A DNA stretch of 60,000 bases from Antedon mediterranea (lineage: Eukaryota > Echinodermata > Crinoidea > Comatulida > Antedonidae), in contig NC_092672.1 of NCBI RefSeq assembly GCF_964355755.1, forward strand, positions 3,102,001-3,162,000. Reading direction: 5' to 3'. Positions 1 through 12,253 of the stretch are shown here, in pieces. The notes under the pieces were generated by a model, which saw nothing but the letters and a program-made list of their open reading frames with translations, had not been told where the DNA came from and searched no databases. The position numbers and the translations under genes are program-made. Numbering within the stretch: position 1 is the first letter of the stretch; the number at the start of each line of letters is the position of its first letter.

Positions 1-1647
1 CGTGATTTAGACAAAGATGATAACATTTCCAATCTCATTGTAAAGCAACTGGATATGGAAGATTTTAATTTAAAAACAGATCTCCCAGAGGACCCACGGT
101 TAATTAAGAAATTCATAAACAAACATGACGATAAAGTTGTACTGCTACTAGATGGGTTAGACGAATTGAGATTTAATAATCCGAGCATAATTAGTCTGTT
201 CAAAAAGAACAACCTAGAAGAAAGTACCGTGATACTTACTTCACGATCAGAAAACATAGACGAATTCGTAAAAGAGAGTAACGTACATGTAAGAGTTAAT
301 GGATTTAATAACAAGAGCATAGGAAAGTACATTGACAAACATTTTGAGTATTTTGAAAAATCACAATTGGGAAAATCCCTTAAAAAGGAATTAGATATTG
401 ACACGTATCTTGAAACAGTTAGGCCTACGTTCATGCAGCTTAAACATCCTGAAGCGTACGCAATGTGCAAAAACCCGATGCTACTTCTTTCACTCTGTAT
501 ATTGTGGGAAGATAATCAAAGTCTCCCCGAAGATAAAACTGACCTCTTCAAAGAACTCTTTCGTAGTATTTTGAATCAGTTCAACAAACGAGAAAACATA
601 ACAAAGATTTCTGAATTTGAAAAAACACCAGTGAAGTATGTAAATGCTATGATTTTATTAGGGAAATTTATGTATGATAGCTTAAAAGTAAACCAACTTT
701 CAATAAACAAAACGGATTTGACTAAACATTCGAACAAAGCTATGGTTGATATGGCCTTAAAACTCGGGTTCGTTTACGAAGAAGCGCCAATTTCAAAATC
801 TAAATTTGATAACATTTTTATGCCTCCTCACAAATTGATAGTAGAGTCATTGGTGGGATTATACTTGTGCAAATTATGTGAAAGTGAAGGTATGGAGAAT
901 GAGTGCTCAGATGTACGAACATTACTTACACCATTGGATGATGATGAGTGGGAGGTGATACGAGAGAGTGAGCATTTATACAGAGCGAGAGAGTTTGCAA
1001 TTGGTTTCCTTGGTGATAAAGCTGGCGGTTTCCTCAAGCACTGGGTTACAAATAGTTTGTCAACATATCGCAATCTGCCGAGAAATTTAAACTTTGTTAA
1101 AAAACAACATAAAGATGCTGTGGTAAATGAATTAATTAATCACATGACAAGCAAAGATTTCGAAATAAATAATCATTTGGATGATATATCTACCTCCATA
1201 AGAATGTTGATTGATTACATTAGTCCAGGTGTACAATGTGACGGGCATTTCATACGTCTAATTATGCAATTGTATTGTATGCGATATGATCGTGATAGTG
1301 TCGATGTCTTTTGTAGTAAGATGGCACGTGAGCGAAAGGGAAGAGTTATTGCACACATTTTAGGCATTGAAGATAAATGTGACTGGGTTTTGATTCGGAA
1401 TCTATCACGTGATGTATTTCATGACTTTGTATCAGAATGTTCTCTCAAACAAGTTCAATTAGCATTATCTCATCTCACTATCTCTGGTAGTAACCTTCAC
1501 AACATTGATGTTAATTCAATGTCTTCATTACTCATTATGTGTCCTAAGCTGAGGGACCTTGTCATGATTAATTGCAATCTATCAGCTGATGTCATTCGTC
1601 ACGTGTCTGAAAAGTGTTCAATAAGAAATATTACATTTTATCATTAG
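1..1647 (+). CDS. NACHT (NLR) protein exon, copy A, 5'-truncated by window edge
   Basis: This is an open frame from base 1 to the TAG at 1645-1647 and gives 548 visible residues. It is nearly identical to the NACHT exon at 39,613-41,690, where the P-loop lies in the part cut off here. Visible motifs are the Walker B region KVVLLLDGLDEL (about bases 136-171), a sensor-like TVILTSRSE and a winged-helix-type NPMLLLSLC, followed by helical sequence and a short LRR-like tail ending in CSIRNITFYH. By family knowledge such STAND NTPases are cytosolic immune switches; ligand and partners are unknown. Unlike copy B it lacks the Ser/Glu-rich insert. No frameshift is seen, so it may be functional. The 3' flank faces the minus-strand HELLS fragment, so the two are convergent. 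Confidence 0.85.
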   Translation, partial: RDLDKDDNISNLIVKQLDMEDFNLKTDLPEDPRLIKKFINKHDDKVVLLLDGLDELRFNNPSIISLFKKNNLEESTVILTSRSENIDEFVKESNVHVRVNGFNNKSIGKYIDKHFEYFEKSQLGKSLKKELDIDTYLETVRPTFMQLKHPEAYAMCKNPMLLLSLCILWEDNQSLPEDKTDLFKELFRSILNQFNKRENITKISEFEKTPVKYVNAMILLGKFMYDSLKVNQLSINKTDLTKHSNKAMVDMALKLGFVYEEAPISKSKFDNIFMPPHKLIVESLVGLYLCKLCESEGMENECSDVRTLLTPLDDDEWEVIRESEHLYRAREFAIGFLGDKAGGFLKHWVTNSLSTYRNLPRNLNFVKKQHKDAVVNELINHMTSKDFEINNHLDDISTSIRMLIDYISPGVQCDGHFIRLIMQLYCMRYDRDSVDVFCSKMARERKGRVIAHILGIEDKCDWVLIRNLSRDVFHDFVSECSLKQVQLALSHLTISGSNLHNIDVNSMSSLLIMCPKLRDLVMINCNLSADVIRHVSEKCSIRNITFYH

Positions 1648-2626
1648 TTAGTTTTCACTGATAACGTATGTTACTTCTACTATAAAACAAACACATTTTT
1701 AAATCTCGCAGCAAGCAGGTGTCAATTTTCAATATCGCAAATAATTGCAATTCTAACATTAAATTTGTATTCAATATAAAAACGACCTTTTATGTATAAA
1801 TCGTATAGTAGATTAAATCAATATGATAATCTAAAACAATAGCTTTTATAAAATGTTTTTAAACATTTTATTTTGCCATACTTCTTACCTTCATCGACGG
1901 AGCGCGCGCGCGTACTTCCGCACGCGGCACTCTAGCAACGCAAGTAATAATTATTAACAGCTGTAGCAATGCAGATAAACAAGAATGTTTGTTTCTTATT
2001 CATTATAATCTTTATAATAAGCTGTGCTGCCATATTTAATGTAAATTATTCTTTTATAATAATGCAATGTTTTTTACTTGATATATTGTATAGAATTGGT
2101 TGTGCGTGTTTTAAAGTAATTATGTGATAATATTATATTAAATGTAATTAATACAACTCTTTATAATTAGGTTGGATGGTTAAAAACTAAAAGTAAAGTG
2201 GTACAACTTGAAACTACAAAACATAACATGAACATAGTGATGAAACGTAATTTGTTATCAAAAGCAGTTTTATTAAATGAAAACGTAATTAGAAATTATA
2301 TTAACAAATAAACACATTATTAGATGTCTTTGGCACAGTAACAACAACAAAACAAAGTTGTAGTAGAATTTGTAAAACTAAAAATAACAAAAATAAAACA
2401 ATGAAGACATTATATAATATAGTTTGATATCAATGATTAGTTTCATTGCTGTGTTTTTAAATATATTTTTTGATGTAGACTTATTTGTTATGATGTAGAA
2501 ATAGTGAAATATAATTAAGTATAAAATAAATTTAAGGGTGAAAATATATAGATTGGAATAATTAAAAGTTCTACTTAATTTTCAGATATATTTGTGTACA
2601 GTCTTTGATTTTCTTTATGTTGTAAG
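1648..2626. other. Intergenic 3' flank of NLR copy A
   Basis: AT-rich non-coding stretch between the NLR stop and the 52-bp repeats. It is collinear with 41,691-42,642 downstream of NLR copy B, including a conserved GC-rich patch (GCGCGCGCGCG near 1,904) and several AATAAA-like signals. No gene is seen. Confidence 0.6.
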
Positions 2627-2780
2627 AGTAATAACACTTGGTGTTAACAATAGTTTAAACCTGAACACTGTGCTGACTTGTAATAACACTTGGTGTTAAC
2701 AATAGTTTAAACCTGAACACTGTGCTGACTTGTAATAACACTTGGTGTTAACAATAGTTTAAACCTGAACACTGTGCTGT
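2627..2780. repeat. 52-bp tandem repeat, 3 copies
   Basis: Three near-identical 52-bp units. Each holds the palindromic core TAACACTTGGTGTTA and the 8-bp palindrome GTTTAAAC. The same array has 11 units at 42,643-43,212 in the other segmental copy. It lies between convergent NLR and HELLS 3' ends. Confidence 0.9.
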
Positions 2781-3264
2781 GCCGAAAATAACAGTAACTA
2801 CTTGCATAGAACTAAATGTCATAAATACCATTAACAATCCCAGATTTCAATTTGTGCAATATTGGGTATACAGTATGTGAACCCAGTACTGAGATCTTTA
2901 ACTCCATGACATTCTCATCGCACGATTCCAGAACCTTAAACACTTCATTCTCCTTTACTGGTTTCAATTTTTTTCCCGCGTTATTCCCAACAAGGCGCTG
3001 AGATCCAATAGGAGCTCAAGATCTGCGTCGCTGATGACAGTTTTTGATAATGCCAGAGTGATCAGTGGAGCGTAACACTTTTAGTGGTTCCATGGGATCC
3101 ATCACAGCTTTTGAGTCTCTCACCATAGTTTTACTGCCTTTGAATTTACCTAAAAAAAACAAGATAATGAATTTTTGAAATGAATGAGAACAATCAATGC
3201 CTAGAAGTTTGCATACTACTGTAGAAGTCTATAAAACAATATGATTAGTTTAACGTATCATTTG

Positions 3265-3287
3265 AATAAACGCCCCGGGCGTTTATT
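3265..3287. repeat. Near-perfect palindrome in HELLS intron
   Basis: Arms AATAAACGCCC and GGGCGTTTATT flank a single C. It is repeated in copy B near 43,712. A related but decayed sequence lies inside transposon element II (near 20,445), so it may be a transposon remnant. Confidence 0.6.
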
Positions 3288-3329
3288 GTTCAGGAGGGTT
3301 TTTAGGGAGGTGTGAAAGACAAAACTGAC

Positions 3330-3489
3330 CTTGATGAATGACCATCTTCTCCAGCTTCTTTTTTGCAGCTGCTCTCTCCACTATCTTCTGGTCAATGGTG
3401 TTAATGGTCACTAACCTGTAGACAATCACTGGCTTTTCTTTACCAATTCTGTGGCATCTATCTTGGGCTTGTAGATCTGACTGTGGATT
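3330..3489 (-). pseudogene. HELLS: HELLS copy A exon with helicase motif VI
   Basis: TATAG acceptor and AAG|GTCAGT donor on the minus strand. It encodes [20 protein letters not shown], then [20 protein letters not shown] and [10 protein letters not shown]. The usual Gln after HRIG is Lys here. Copy B (43,774-43,936) keeps Gln but carries one extra Val codon. Confidence 0.85.
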
Positions 3490-3759
3490 CTATAATATAA
3501 CTATAAATGCTACTTTACAATGTATTGAAAGTCACTACACTAAAACAAACATTACACCACAAGCTTGTGACTAATTATTATAACATGGGTTCAAGGATGA
3601 AGACGCGCTGAAATGAGTCACTAGTGCGCTCTTTATTTTTTCACTATCACGCACTTGAGTGCAAAAAGTGCGCCGCAAAAAAGTATATTGCACTCTGTGT
3701 GTAAATCGTATGGCAGATTATTGATCACGCTGTAGTAAAATGTAGTAATTATTTATTTA

Positions 3760-4053
<294 letters not shown>

Positions 4054-4232
4054 TTAAGACAAACACATTTTCCATTTTTTCTCAGTCAAAACATTCATTA
4101 TACTAATTAACATAATAAAGCAGTAGTTGCTAAAATCAGAATGTGTGTATCAACTTAATTCAGTATCATTTATATTTACAAGTTCTTCCAAATAATTCTA
4201 AATTTCTTCATCTTCACCATGCGGGTGCTTAC

Positions 4233-4352
4233 ATGTTGTTGTCTCTCAGCAAAAGCCATGCTGCCATCTAGACGACAGTAGTTGTGGTTTCTTAAGTGGC
4301 AGTAATCTTCAAGTATGTCAAGCATTGAGGTCATCTGGGAAAAGATGAGGAC
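4233..4352 (-). pseudogene. HELLS: HELLS copy A exon with motif IV
   Basis: Acceptor CTGTAG and donor GTAAGC bound an open 120-bp exon reading [20 protein letters not shown] and then [15 protein letters not shown]. Its acceptor and first codons are the seed of the adjacent seven-copy array. Confidence 0.85.
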
Positions 4353-4690
4353 CTACAGACAAACAGATCAAACATTGAGGTCATCTGGGAAAAGATAAGG
4401 ACCTATAGACAGACAAATATATCAGACATTGAGGTCATCTGGGAAAAGATAAGGACCTATAGACAGACAAATATATCAGACATTGAGGTCATCTGGGAAA
4501 AGATGAGGACCTATAGACAGACAAATATATCAGACATTGAGGTCATCTGGGAAAAGATGAGGACCTACAGACAAACAGACAAACAGATCAAACATGGAGG
4601 TCATCTGGGAAAAGATAAGGACCTATAGACAAACAGATCAGACATGGAGGTCATCTGGGAAAAGATGAGGACCTACAGACAAACAGACAT
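4325..4690 (-). repeat. About 7 tandem copies (48-58 bp) of a HELLS 3' splice site plus exon start
   Basis: Units carry (plus strand) CATTGAGGTCATCTGGGAAA followed by AGATRAGGACCTAYAGAC. In minus orientation each is an intron end (CTRTAG) plus the first about 25 nt of the motif IV exon. Only the leftmost unit continues into the full exon. The units are highly similar, so the expansion looks recent. Confidence 0.85.
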
Positions 4691-4788
4691 ATAATTCAGA
4701 TGTTTTTACAAAATAATCTGGTACCAATTGCCAATTTCATTAACTGATTGCATTCTTTAAAACTAACATGAATATTTAAGATTGATAC

Positions 4789-5020
4789 CTTGTGTCCACG
4801 CTTCTTTAGTTCAGGTAACATTCTCGCCAACACTAAAAGCTTTCCGCATGACTTGACAAAATCCTCGTCAACTTTGAACTGTTGCGTGACCGGATCAAGT
4901 GGATATTCCAGTAGGTAAGGATGGTTACAGCATTTTCTTAGTTGCATTACAATGTTTTGAAGCTTAATATTAACTACTGATTCTGTATTTGATGGGGTCA
5001 CACCAGGTGCAGTTGGTTCT
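4789..5020 (-). pseudogene. HELLS: HELLS copy A exon, RecA2 start
   Basis: TTTCAG acceptor and AAG|GTATC donor. It encodes [20 protein letters not shown] and [20 protein letters not shown], then [20 protein letters not shown], all close to vertebrate HELLS. It is open and undamaged on its own. Its acceptor border is amplified immediately upstream (5,001-5,703). Confidence 0.85.
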
Positions 5021-5703
5021 CTGAAATAAATAATAAAAGGGGCATAAAGTAATGTACTCATGGATGTTGTAGTGGTTGAGGTGGACAGGGATACCCTCTC
5101 ACCAGATGCAGTCGCTTCTCTGAAATAAATAATAAAAGGGGCATAAAGTAATGTACTCATGGATGTTGTAGTGGTTGAGGTGGACAGGGATACCCTCTCA
5201 CCAGGTGCAGTAGCTTCTCTGAAATAAATAATAAAAGGGGCATAAAGTAATGTACTCATGGATGTTGTAGTGGTTGAGGTGGACAGGGATACCCTCTCAC
5301 CAGGTGCAGTTGGTTCTCTGAAATAAATAATAAAAGGAGTATAAAGTAATGTATTCATGGATGTTGTAGTGGTTGAGGTGGACAGGGATACCCTCTCACC
5401 AGATGCAGTCGCTTCTCTGAAATAAATAATAAAAGGGGCATAAAGTAATGTATTCATGGATGTTGTAGTGGTTGAGGTGGACAGGGATACCCTCTCACCA
5501 GATGCAGTCGCTTCTCTGAAATAAATAATAAAAGGGGCATAAAGTAATGTATTCATGGATGTTGTAGTGGTTGAGGTGGACAGGGATACCCTCTCACCAG
5601 ATGCAGTCGCTTCTCTGAAATAAATAATAAAAGGGGCATAAAGTAATGTACTCATGGATGTTGTAGTGGTGGAGGTAGACAGGGATACCCTCTCACCAGG
5701 TGC
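5001..5703 (-). repeat. Seven 99-bp tandem units copying the 3' splice border of the HELLS RecA2 exon
   Basis: The period is exactly 99 bp: the TTCTCTG mark falls at 5017, 5116, 5215, 5314, 5413, 5512 and 5611. In minus orientation each unit carries a polypyrimidine/TTTCAG acceptor, 17 nt resembling the exon start (encoding REATA or REPTA) and a GTGAG donor-like sequence. Because 99 is a multiple of 3 the array stays open and forms a long chimeric reading frame (4,696-5,823) that runs into the true exon. Confidence 0.9.
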
Positions 5704-6336
5704 TAAGCATCTGTTCCGACTACAGGACATAGATATAGCACTAACCAACACCATACTACAAAGAATAATTTCAACAAAGCACTCACCCCATGCCACCTGA
5801 ATACAACAAAATATTTTTTCCATTCAATCTTAACTTGTTGGTACTTACGCCTAGACTTCTCTACTACAACTATTGTAAACTCACTTGGCAAATGTGTCTC
5901 TAATCTTTTTGTACCAATCTTCAACATCATCAGATTCCTCAGTTTCATTAAATACAATGGAGCAGTCGACCGTTTTAGAGCATCCTCTCTTGGGTCGACC
6001 TTTTGGGGGTCTATGTTACCTCTTCTTTTTTCTGTGGAACAAAAGGACGCCAAGATGAGTGACAACAACATTCTTTTTATATACACTTCAATAGTTTGGA
6101 ACTTAATAACATAAGGCACCTAAACAAACTATAGAAAGTGTGGCACTCGATTTTTTAACTTTTAGTTATCAACCAATCATTGGCTAATTCCTACTGCAAT
6201 TTTTCAGCTGCAGAATCTCGCCTCATTTATTTTAGCAGGTGTTTCTTATTTCATGTTAACTAACCCTAGATACTCTGGCTTGTAGGCAGCTAGGTTGATT
6301 ATAACAGAGCAATGGCACATGATACACTGTTCTTAC

Positions 6337-6495
6337 CTTGGGTTTGACCTTATCAATAATTGACCTGTCTAGAGTTGATGTGTAGAATTCTTGTTGAATA
6401 CTCATCATTGGTGCATTTACAATGATCTCTTTCTTTGGGGGTATTGTCAGGTCAACATCTGTCTTTAAGCGTCGTAATAAAAATGGCGTCAAGAT
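6337..6495 (-). pseudogene. HELLS: HELLS copy A exon PFLLRRLKTDVD
   Basis: TATAG acceptor and AAG|GTAAGA donor, 159 bp, phase 0 at both ends. It encodes ILTPFLLRRLKTDVDLTIPP and KKEIIVNAPMMSIQQEFYTS. This is the linker from RecA1 to the SNF2 insertion. Confidence 0.85.
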
Positions 6496-6704
6496 CTATA
6501 AGATAAAAACAGTTTTAATACAGAATAAAATTACAAACAGAAAATATCAACATTAATCTGTGCATGCATTTAAGCCCAGTATAATCTGTTCCAATCTCAT
6601 CGGGACTATAATTGGTCGATTTAACGTTCGGTCTGATAGACGGAGCAATTACCGTTCCCTTCGTTTTTGATCTAAGAAACTGTTAACTGATTTGTTGGCA
6701 GTAC

Positions 6705-6815
6705 CTGGTGCATCATGGATATAACATGTTGTTCTCTCTCCTTAGCTCCTTAGCTACAATGGCTTCTTCATCTTTGTGACTTGAAAATGAATTAAAATCA
6801 AACCAGGATTCAAAC
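6705..6815 (-). pseudogene. HELLS: HELLS copy A exon FESWFD with 8-bp frameshifting duplication
   Basis: It begins FESWFDFNSFSSHKDEEAIV. CTAAGGAG is then present twice in tandem, which shifts the frame to a stop before the donor at 6703-6704. No AG acceptor precedes TTTGAATCC (the intron ends TTTTTCATG). Both lesions argue against a functional transcript. Confidence 0.8.
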
Positions 6816-7108
6816 ATGAAAAATAAAATAAAGAAAATTTACATCCACATCAGTTTTGTTCTTATACAGAGGGAAATTGTTTGGTGGGCAGTGATTGACA
6901 TGTTTGCCTGCTCCGGAAAATAAAAATCATGTCGCATTTTGTTTTGTTTTCACAACGCACCATGTTCCATGTTCTTTTTCCTCGATATGCGTGTAGCTGC
7001 ATGAAACGTCATGAAAACAAAAAGTCACTAATGCTGTACGACGCACAATCTGTTGTGAACCTCAACTGGAGCTGGACCGGATCCAAATTGATAACAATTA
7101 ATACTTAC

Positions 7109-7234
7109 GTTTGTAGATCATCAAACACTTCTGGTAGTAAGAAGTTTAGCATAGACCACAACTCAGACAGGTTGTTTTGAAGTGGGGTACCAGTAAGTAG
7201 AAGTCTGTTAGCAGATTGGTACGTCTTCAGTTCT
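7109..7234 (-). pseudogene. HELLS: HELLS copy A exon with SNF2 motif III
   Basis: TTTTAG acceptor and AAC|GTAAGT donor. It encodes [20 protein letters not shown] and [20 protein letters not shown]. This is the most 5' intact HELLS exon in the window. Confidence 0.85.
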
Positions 7235-7501
7235 CTAAAATAAACATAGTTGAATACAAATCAAACAATTTATCTTACCACCTTATTATTTAAATAGCTT
7301 GTATAAAGTTGGAGGCAAATTTGGACTGATATAAATTCATTACAAACATGTTGGGATATTTCTATAAACATGATGATGGTGGTTTCCAAACAGTGAAAGT
7401 GGTAGGTAAGACTAGGTTATGAACAGACTTAAGTTGGTATATGAAATATAAGCTGGGTAGAATCAATTTAGGTTAGGCTCAACTTCACTCAGCACAAATA
7501 C

Positions 7502-8310
<809 letters not shown>

Positions 8311-9054
8311 TCATCTAGGCCCAGGCTTATAGATAGTAGTAGTAGGCTACTAAAAACTAGGCTAGTTAGAAGTCACACTTCCCTCCTGCGACTCTCTAGT
8401 TTGTGTGGGCTAGAAAAGAGAGAAAAAAAGAGTGGTACACGCACGACTGCTGGCTGCCTGTGTGTGGTGGAGGCCTAGGCTAGGCCTAGAATAGGCCCAG
8501 TCAGGCAGGGGGATAACAATTGAATAATATTAATAATTGATGTGTTCATAATTATTTGTCACGTTAATAGTTAGGTGCCATGCAGGCACCAGTAGAGTCT
8601 AGGCCTAGCGTATTACCAAAAAAGAAACAAACTAACACCCAGCTTACCTAAGTTTTGTGGCTCTTAGAAGAAACTACAACAGGCCTAGGCCTACACCTTT
8701 TTATTATTCATAAAGGCCGCGCTGTGTGAATTGAAACCAAACCATTATTCCACCTGCTCCTCTCCAAAGGATTGTATACGACGCGGCGCTATACAATCTT
8801 TGCCATGCATGATGCCTGCTCTTCTCATTTTAAATAGAAACCAAAGAGCGCCTTCAACGGACAACATGACACCGTACCAGTTTAAAAAAAATTTATTTTA
8901 CCAATTTAATTTTTCATCAGTCACTATTTCGATATCAAAATATAACTCAATTCGTTTATTTTTTTCGTACCCAGCATTTAAATACAATACAACAACAATT
9001 GTTTTGTAATATTGCCGGCGCAGTGACGATGCGATAATGCTTAGTCATCATCAT
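8311..9054. other. Intergenic flank shared with copy B
   Basis: Non-coding, with several GGCCTAGGCCTA motifs. It is collinear with copy B in pieces (47,830-47,930, 48,761-48,978 and 52,094-52,340), where transposons have been inserted. No gene is seen. Confidence 0.6.
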
Positions 9055-10179
9055 CAGTGGCGGATCTAGGGGGGGGGGGGGCGTATGGGGAGTACGCCCC
9101 CCCCCCCCCACCTATTTTTTAAAGATTTTTTTTTTTTTTTAAATTAAATAGATGTTAAAAACACGTATCGTTTCGACGGTCATCAATCACCGATGGTTTG
9201 AACATTTTCATAGAGAAAATAGTACTTCGGAGCACATCGTCAGCTTGATCGCATTCCACCAAGCATGTACGTCGATCCTTTGTGTAGCCTACTATCAATC
9301 TCTAGCGTTACCAACGATCATTCACAGTTAATAAGTGTAAAAGGAGCAAGATGATAACAGCCACGTGGTGAGCTTGGTCGCGTTCCACTAAGCAGGTCGG
9401 CATCCTTTGTGATCGTCACTCCCGTATTGTAGAGTAGCGGTTAGCGGTACCTCCGCCGTCGATCAGTAGAGTTGATGAAGCCACATGGTCAGTGCTACTA
9501 TACTACGCGCCCATTTATTAAGTACAATAAAAACAAAGGCTAGGACTCAGGGGCGGTCGCAGGACTATTTTAAGAGAGTTGCCCAAAGAGTCTATAAGGC
9601 TGTGTAGACACATGAGTATTTGAGCCACAGGCGAAGCAAATTGTTAAAAGACACCCCCTAGATGGCCGCAAATGGTACTCTCGCACGTAAAATTCATGAT
9701 AAATTGCACCTCTAGTTCGCCGGAAATGTCACTCATAGCGCTAGCAAACAGAGGATTGTAGCCTATAACATACGCGACTAACAATATAGGATAACGTCAC
9801 GGGGAAGTCCCCGTAAATTAGTAAATTACCAATGGTTTATTCAAATTCATTACTGTATACTAATCCCTCGCTATTCAATTAAAATTGTATTATTACTACT
9901 ATATTGTTGAAAATGGATTGCGTGATATGAAAATGAATTGATAGTAAAACGTAACAAAGATACGTTCTTGTCTGGTTATTAGGTATTCATGCTCTGATGA
10001 AGCGGAGGATTAATTTTGTAGAGTTCCATTTAAAATAAATTTTGTTACAAAGAAATATTTTGGTTGTGGAGGTCGTTAAATTCGCTGGCGCCAGCATTAC
10101 TTCTTTTACCAATTTTAACAATTAAGCTAACAACAAAACTCTGTAACTACTTTAAGCCTATCAAGATCCGGTTCTTGCA

Positions 10180-10440
10180 AAGAACTATACATTCATTTCA
10201 ATATTCCAATATTCATTTCGTAGCAACAACTGCGCACCTATCTTTGAGGTCAACTTTAATATCACGATCACATGCCGCTATTGACTTTGGCCGTGACGTT
10301 ACAAAAGCTGTTCCACAGTTAGTGCAGGTCTTTCTGTACTGTAGACAATAGGATATTACTGAAGTCTATATTTATTCACTCAAAATTACACAGATAGTAT
10401 TTTAGAAAAACACACAGGATTCTCGATATAAATGTATATA
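10180..10440 (+). repeat. Dispersed repeat R (also 15,105-15,330 -, 21,960-22,190 -, about 31,130-31,260)
   Basis: A diverged sequence shared in opposite orientation with the region left of the LINE 3' end. Translations stay alike (TLISRSHAAIDFGRDVTKAV here, TLISRSHVAIDFCHDVTKAI at 15.2 kb), but no start, stop or splice context fits a gene. The 15.2 and 22.1 kb copies carry TGACGTCA or TGACGTCAC. Probably a transposon fragment. Confidence 0.5.
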
Positions 10441-10827
10441 TAATACCAATACCTTACCTGTTATAGACCTTTTGAAGAAATTGTATTATTTGGTGCCAAT
10501 CAGAGTTCATTAAAACACACACACTTACAAACACTATCAAAATCCAGGCACAATACCAAAACAAGAGACACTTTTTTTTGACACAAGAATCATAAAGATG
10601 AACGCACTATAACAACAACATGTTATAGACAGGCTACTATAAAATAGTTTCAAACATTATGACAAACACATTAACACATCCAAGAGAGAGGGCAGTCAAT
10701 ACGAGTACTAACTCACTTGCCTCCTGATTTACGTAAAGGTAAGAAATTACAAAACACGGTACTACCTATAAAACATTTTTCATATACAGCAACACAATAG
10801 CGATAAGACGGAAGTTGCCTTAATTAA

Positions 10828-11040
10828 GCCTGTTTCCTGTCGACGTTATTCGACGCTATCGTCCGTCGTCGTTGATCGTTAACAGTTCAACGACGATCGT
10901 TTGAAAACGATCAAGTTGAAATGATAACGATACCGAGTACCTTTTTCTGTAAATCGTTAACATTTCAATGTTTACGTAGATTGAAGATCGCCGATTATTG
11001 TTAACGATAGCGTCGAAAAACGTCGACAGGAAAACAGGCT
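10828..11040. mobile_element. 213-bp MITE flanked by TTAA
   Basis: TTAA lies directly on both sides (10,824-10,827 and 11,041-11,044). The left end GCCTGTTTCCTGTCGACG matches the inverse of the right end CGTCGACAGGAAAACAGGCT, and homology continues inward through TTCGACGCTATCG. A TTAA target fits piggyBac/Kolobok-type elements. No coding capacity. Confidence 0.75.
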
Positions 11041-11227
11041 TTAAGATACCGGAATTACTTGTATGCAATTGACACGCAGTAATTTGAAGGCAATTCCGTT
11101 TGAATCGTGTTTGTAGTTTGTTGACGCGCGCGTGTTGTGTTTAAAATGTTACTTGTAATACTAATTGCAGATTCATTTGGACCTTCCCATAATGCATTGG
11201 TGCGTGGAGTTTCATTCATCATTATAT

Positions 11228-12253
11228 CAGGGCCGTAGCCAGGATCTGTCAAGGGGGGGTTCGGACACTAAATATTTGCGAATTTTGTTAAATGACACCC
11301 CTAGATGGCCGGAAAAGACACTCTCGTGCAGCATGCTATATAACCAATGAGCAAAAAGATCGTACTTTTTTCCTCCTCCTCAAACACGTCGATAATTTAA
11401 ATGACGATAACTATTTGTTGCCGTATGTTATTGTTAGATGCGCGTGCTCTGTGCGGAACCGCCGATTGTTTTATCATTTACTCCGTATTTAGTTTTGCGT
11501 TCAAGTTCAATGCGAACGTATATCTAGGAGCAGCCCCGAAAAAAGCACACTGGGTGAAGGCAAATGCTATTTGCTAGCTCTATCTATAATATTTATTTAC
11601 AGCAATTCGTTGAGGAATATAAATATGTAAATAGGTGATATTGATACATTTTAGTACGTATCGGCTGGTGGTCTAGAAAAAAAATAATCGGATGCCATAA
11701 TGTGAACTACAGTACTTGATACCATAGATATTATAGTGTAAAATATTAATATTCACTATAATCCTCTATGATACATTATACTTCATAGTCACACATAAAT
11801 ACTGATGTACGTCGGAAGGCTATATACTTTATGCATGCTGCCTGACTGCCAGTGATCTAAACAATTATAGGTACGCAGTTGTCTGGCGGTGTCCTTTGTA
11901 CGAATCGTTCGTGCGCCAGCTCGCTATGAGACGCGTCAATATCATGTTACATGCAGGGACCAAACATTTATTTTTCAGGTTAAAATCGGCAATTCATTTG
12001 CAGCTTTAGAAATTTACAGACACGTATCACTAGTTGACGCTCATACAGAGAAGAAGGTTCACGAACAAGTTTACGAATTTTTCAATTTACAAACAACTTT
12101 TTGTACTGTGGGGCACGTATTTGGAGGATTTTTGGAGATGAGGGTGAGGTATTGGGCATGTCGGGGATGGGGGTTCGCAGTTGGTTAAGGGGGGTTCGCT
12201 GTAAAGGGGGGGGGTTCGCCCGAACCATAAAAACCCCCCTGGCTACGGGCCTG
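11228..12253 (+). mobile_element. 1.03-kb hAT-like non-autonomous element, copy 1
   Basis: Ends are CAGGGCCGTAGCCAGG and CCCCTGGCTACGGGCCTG. TATATCA occurs on both sides (11,223-11,229, counting the shared CA, and 12,254-12,260). It is an almost identical, inverted match to 17,537-18,596. The interior has G-runs near both ends and no transposase. Confidence 0.8.

Noticed and set aside
828-1073. Minus-strand frame inside the NLR exon (also 40,901-41,113 and 39,635-40,351)
   Set aside because: They are antisense shadows of the strongly coding plus strand.
4696-5823. 375-residue open frame with STSTTTTSM-type repeats
   Set aside because: It is a read-through of seven 99-bp intron/exon border copies running into a HELLS exon. 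Splice signals inside every unit show it is not a repeat protein.
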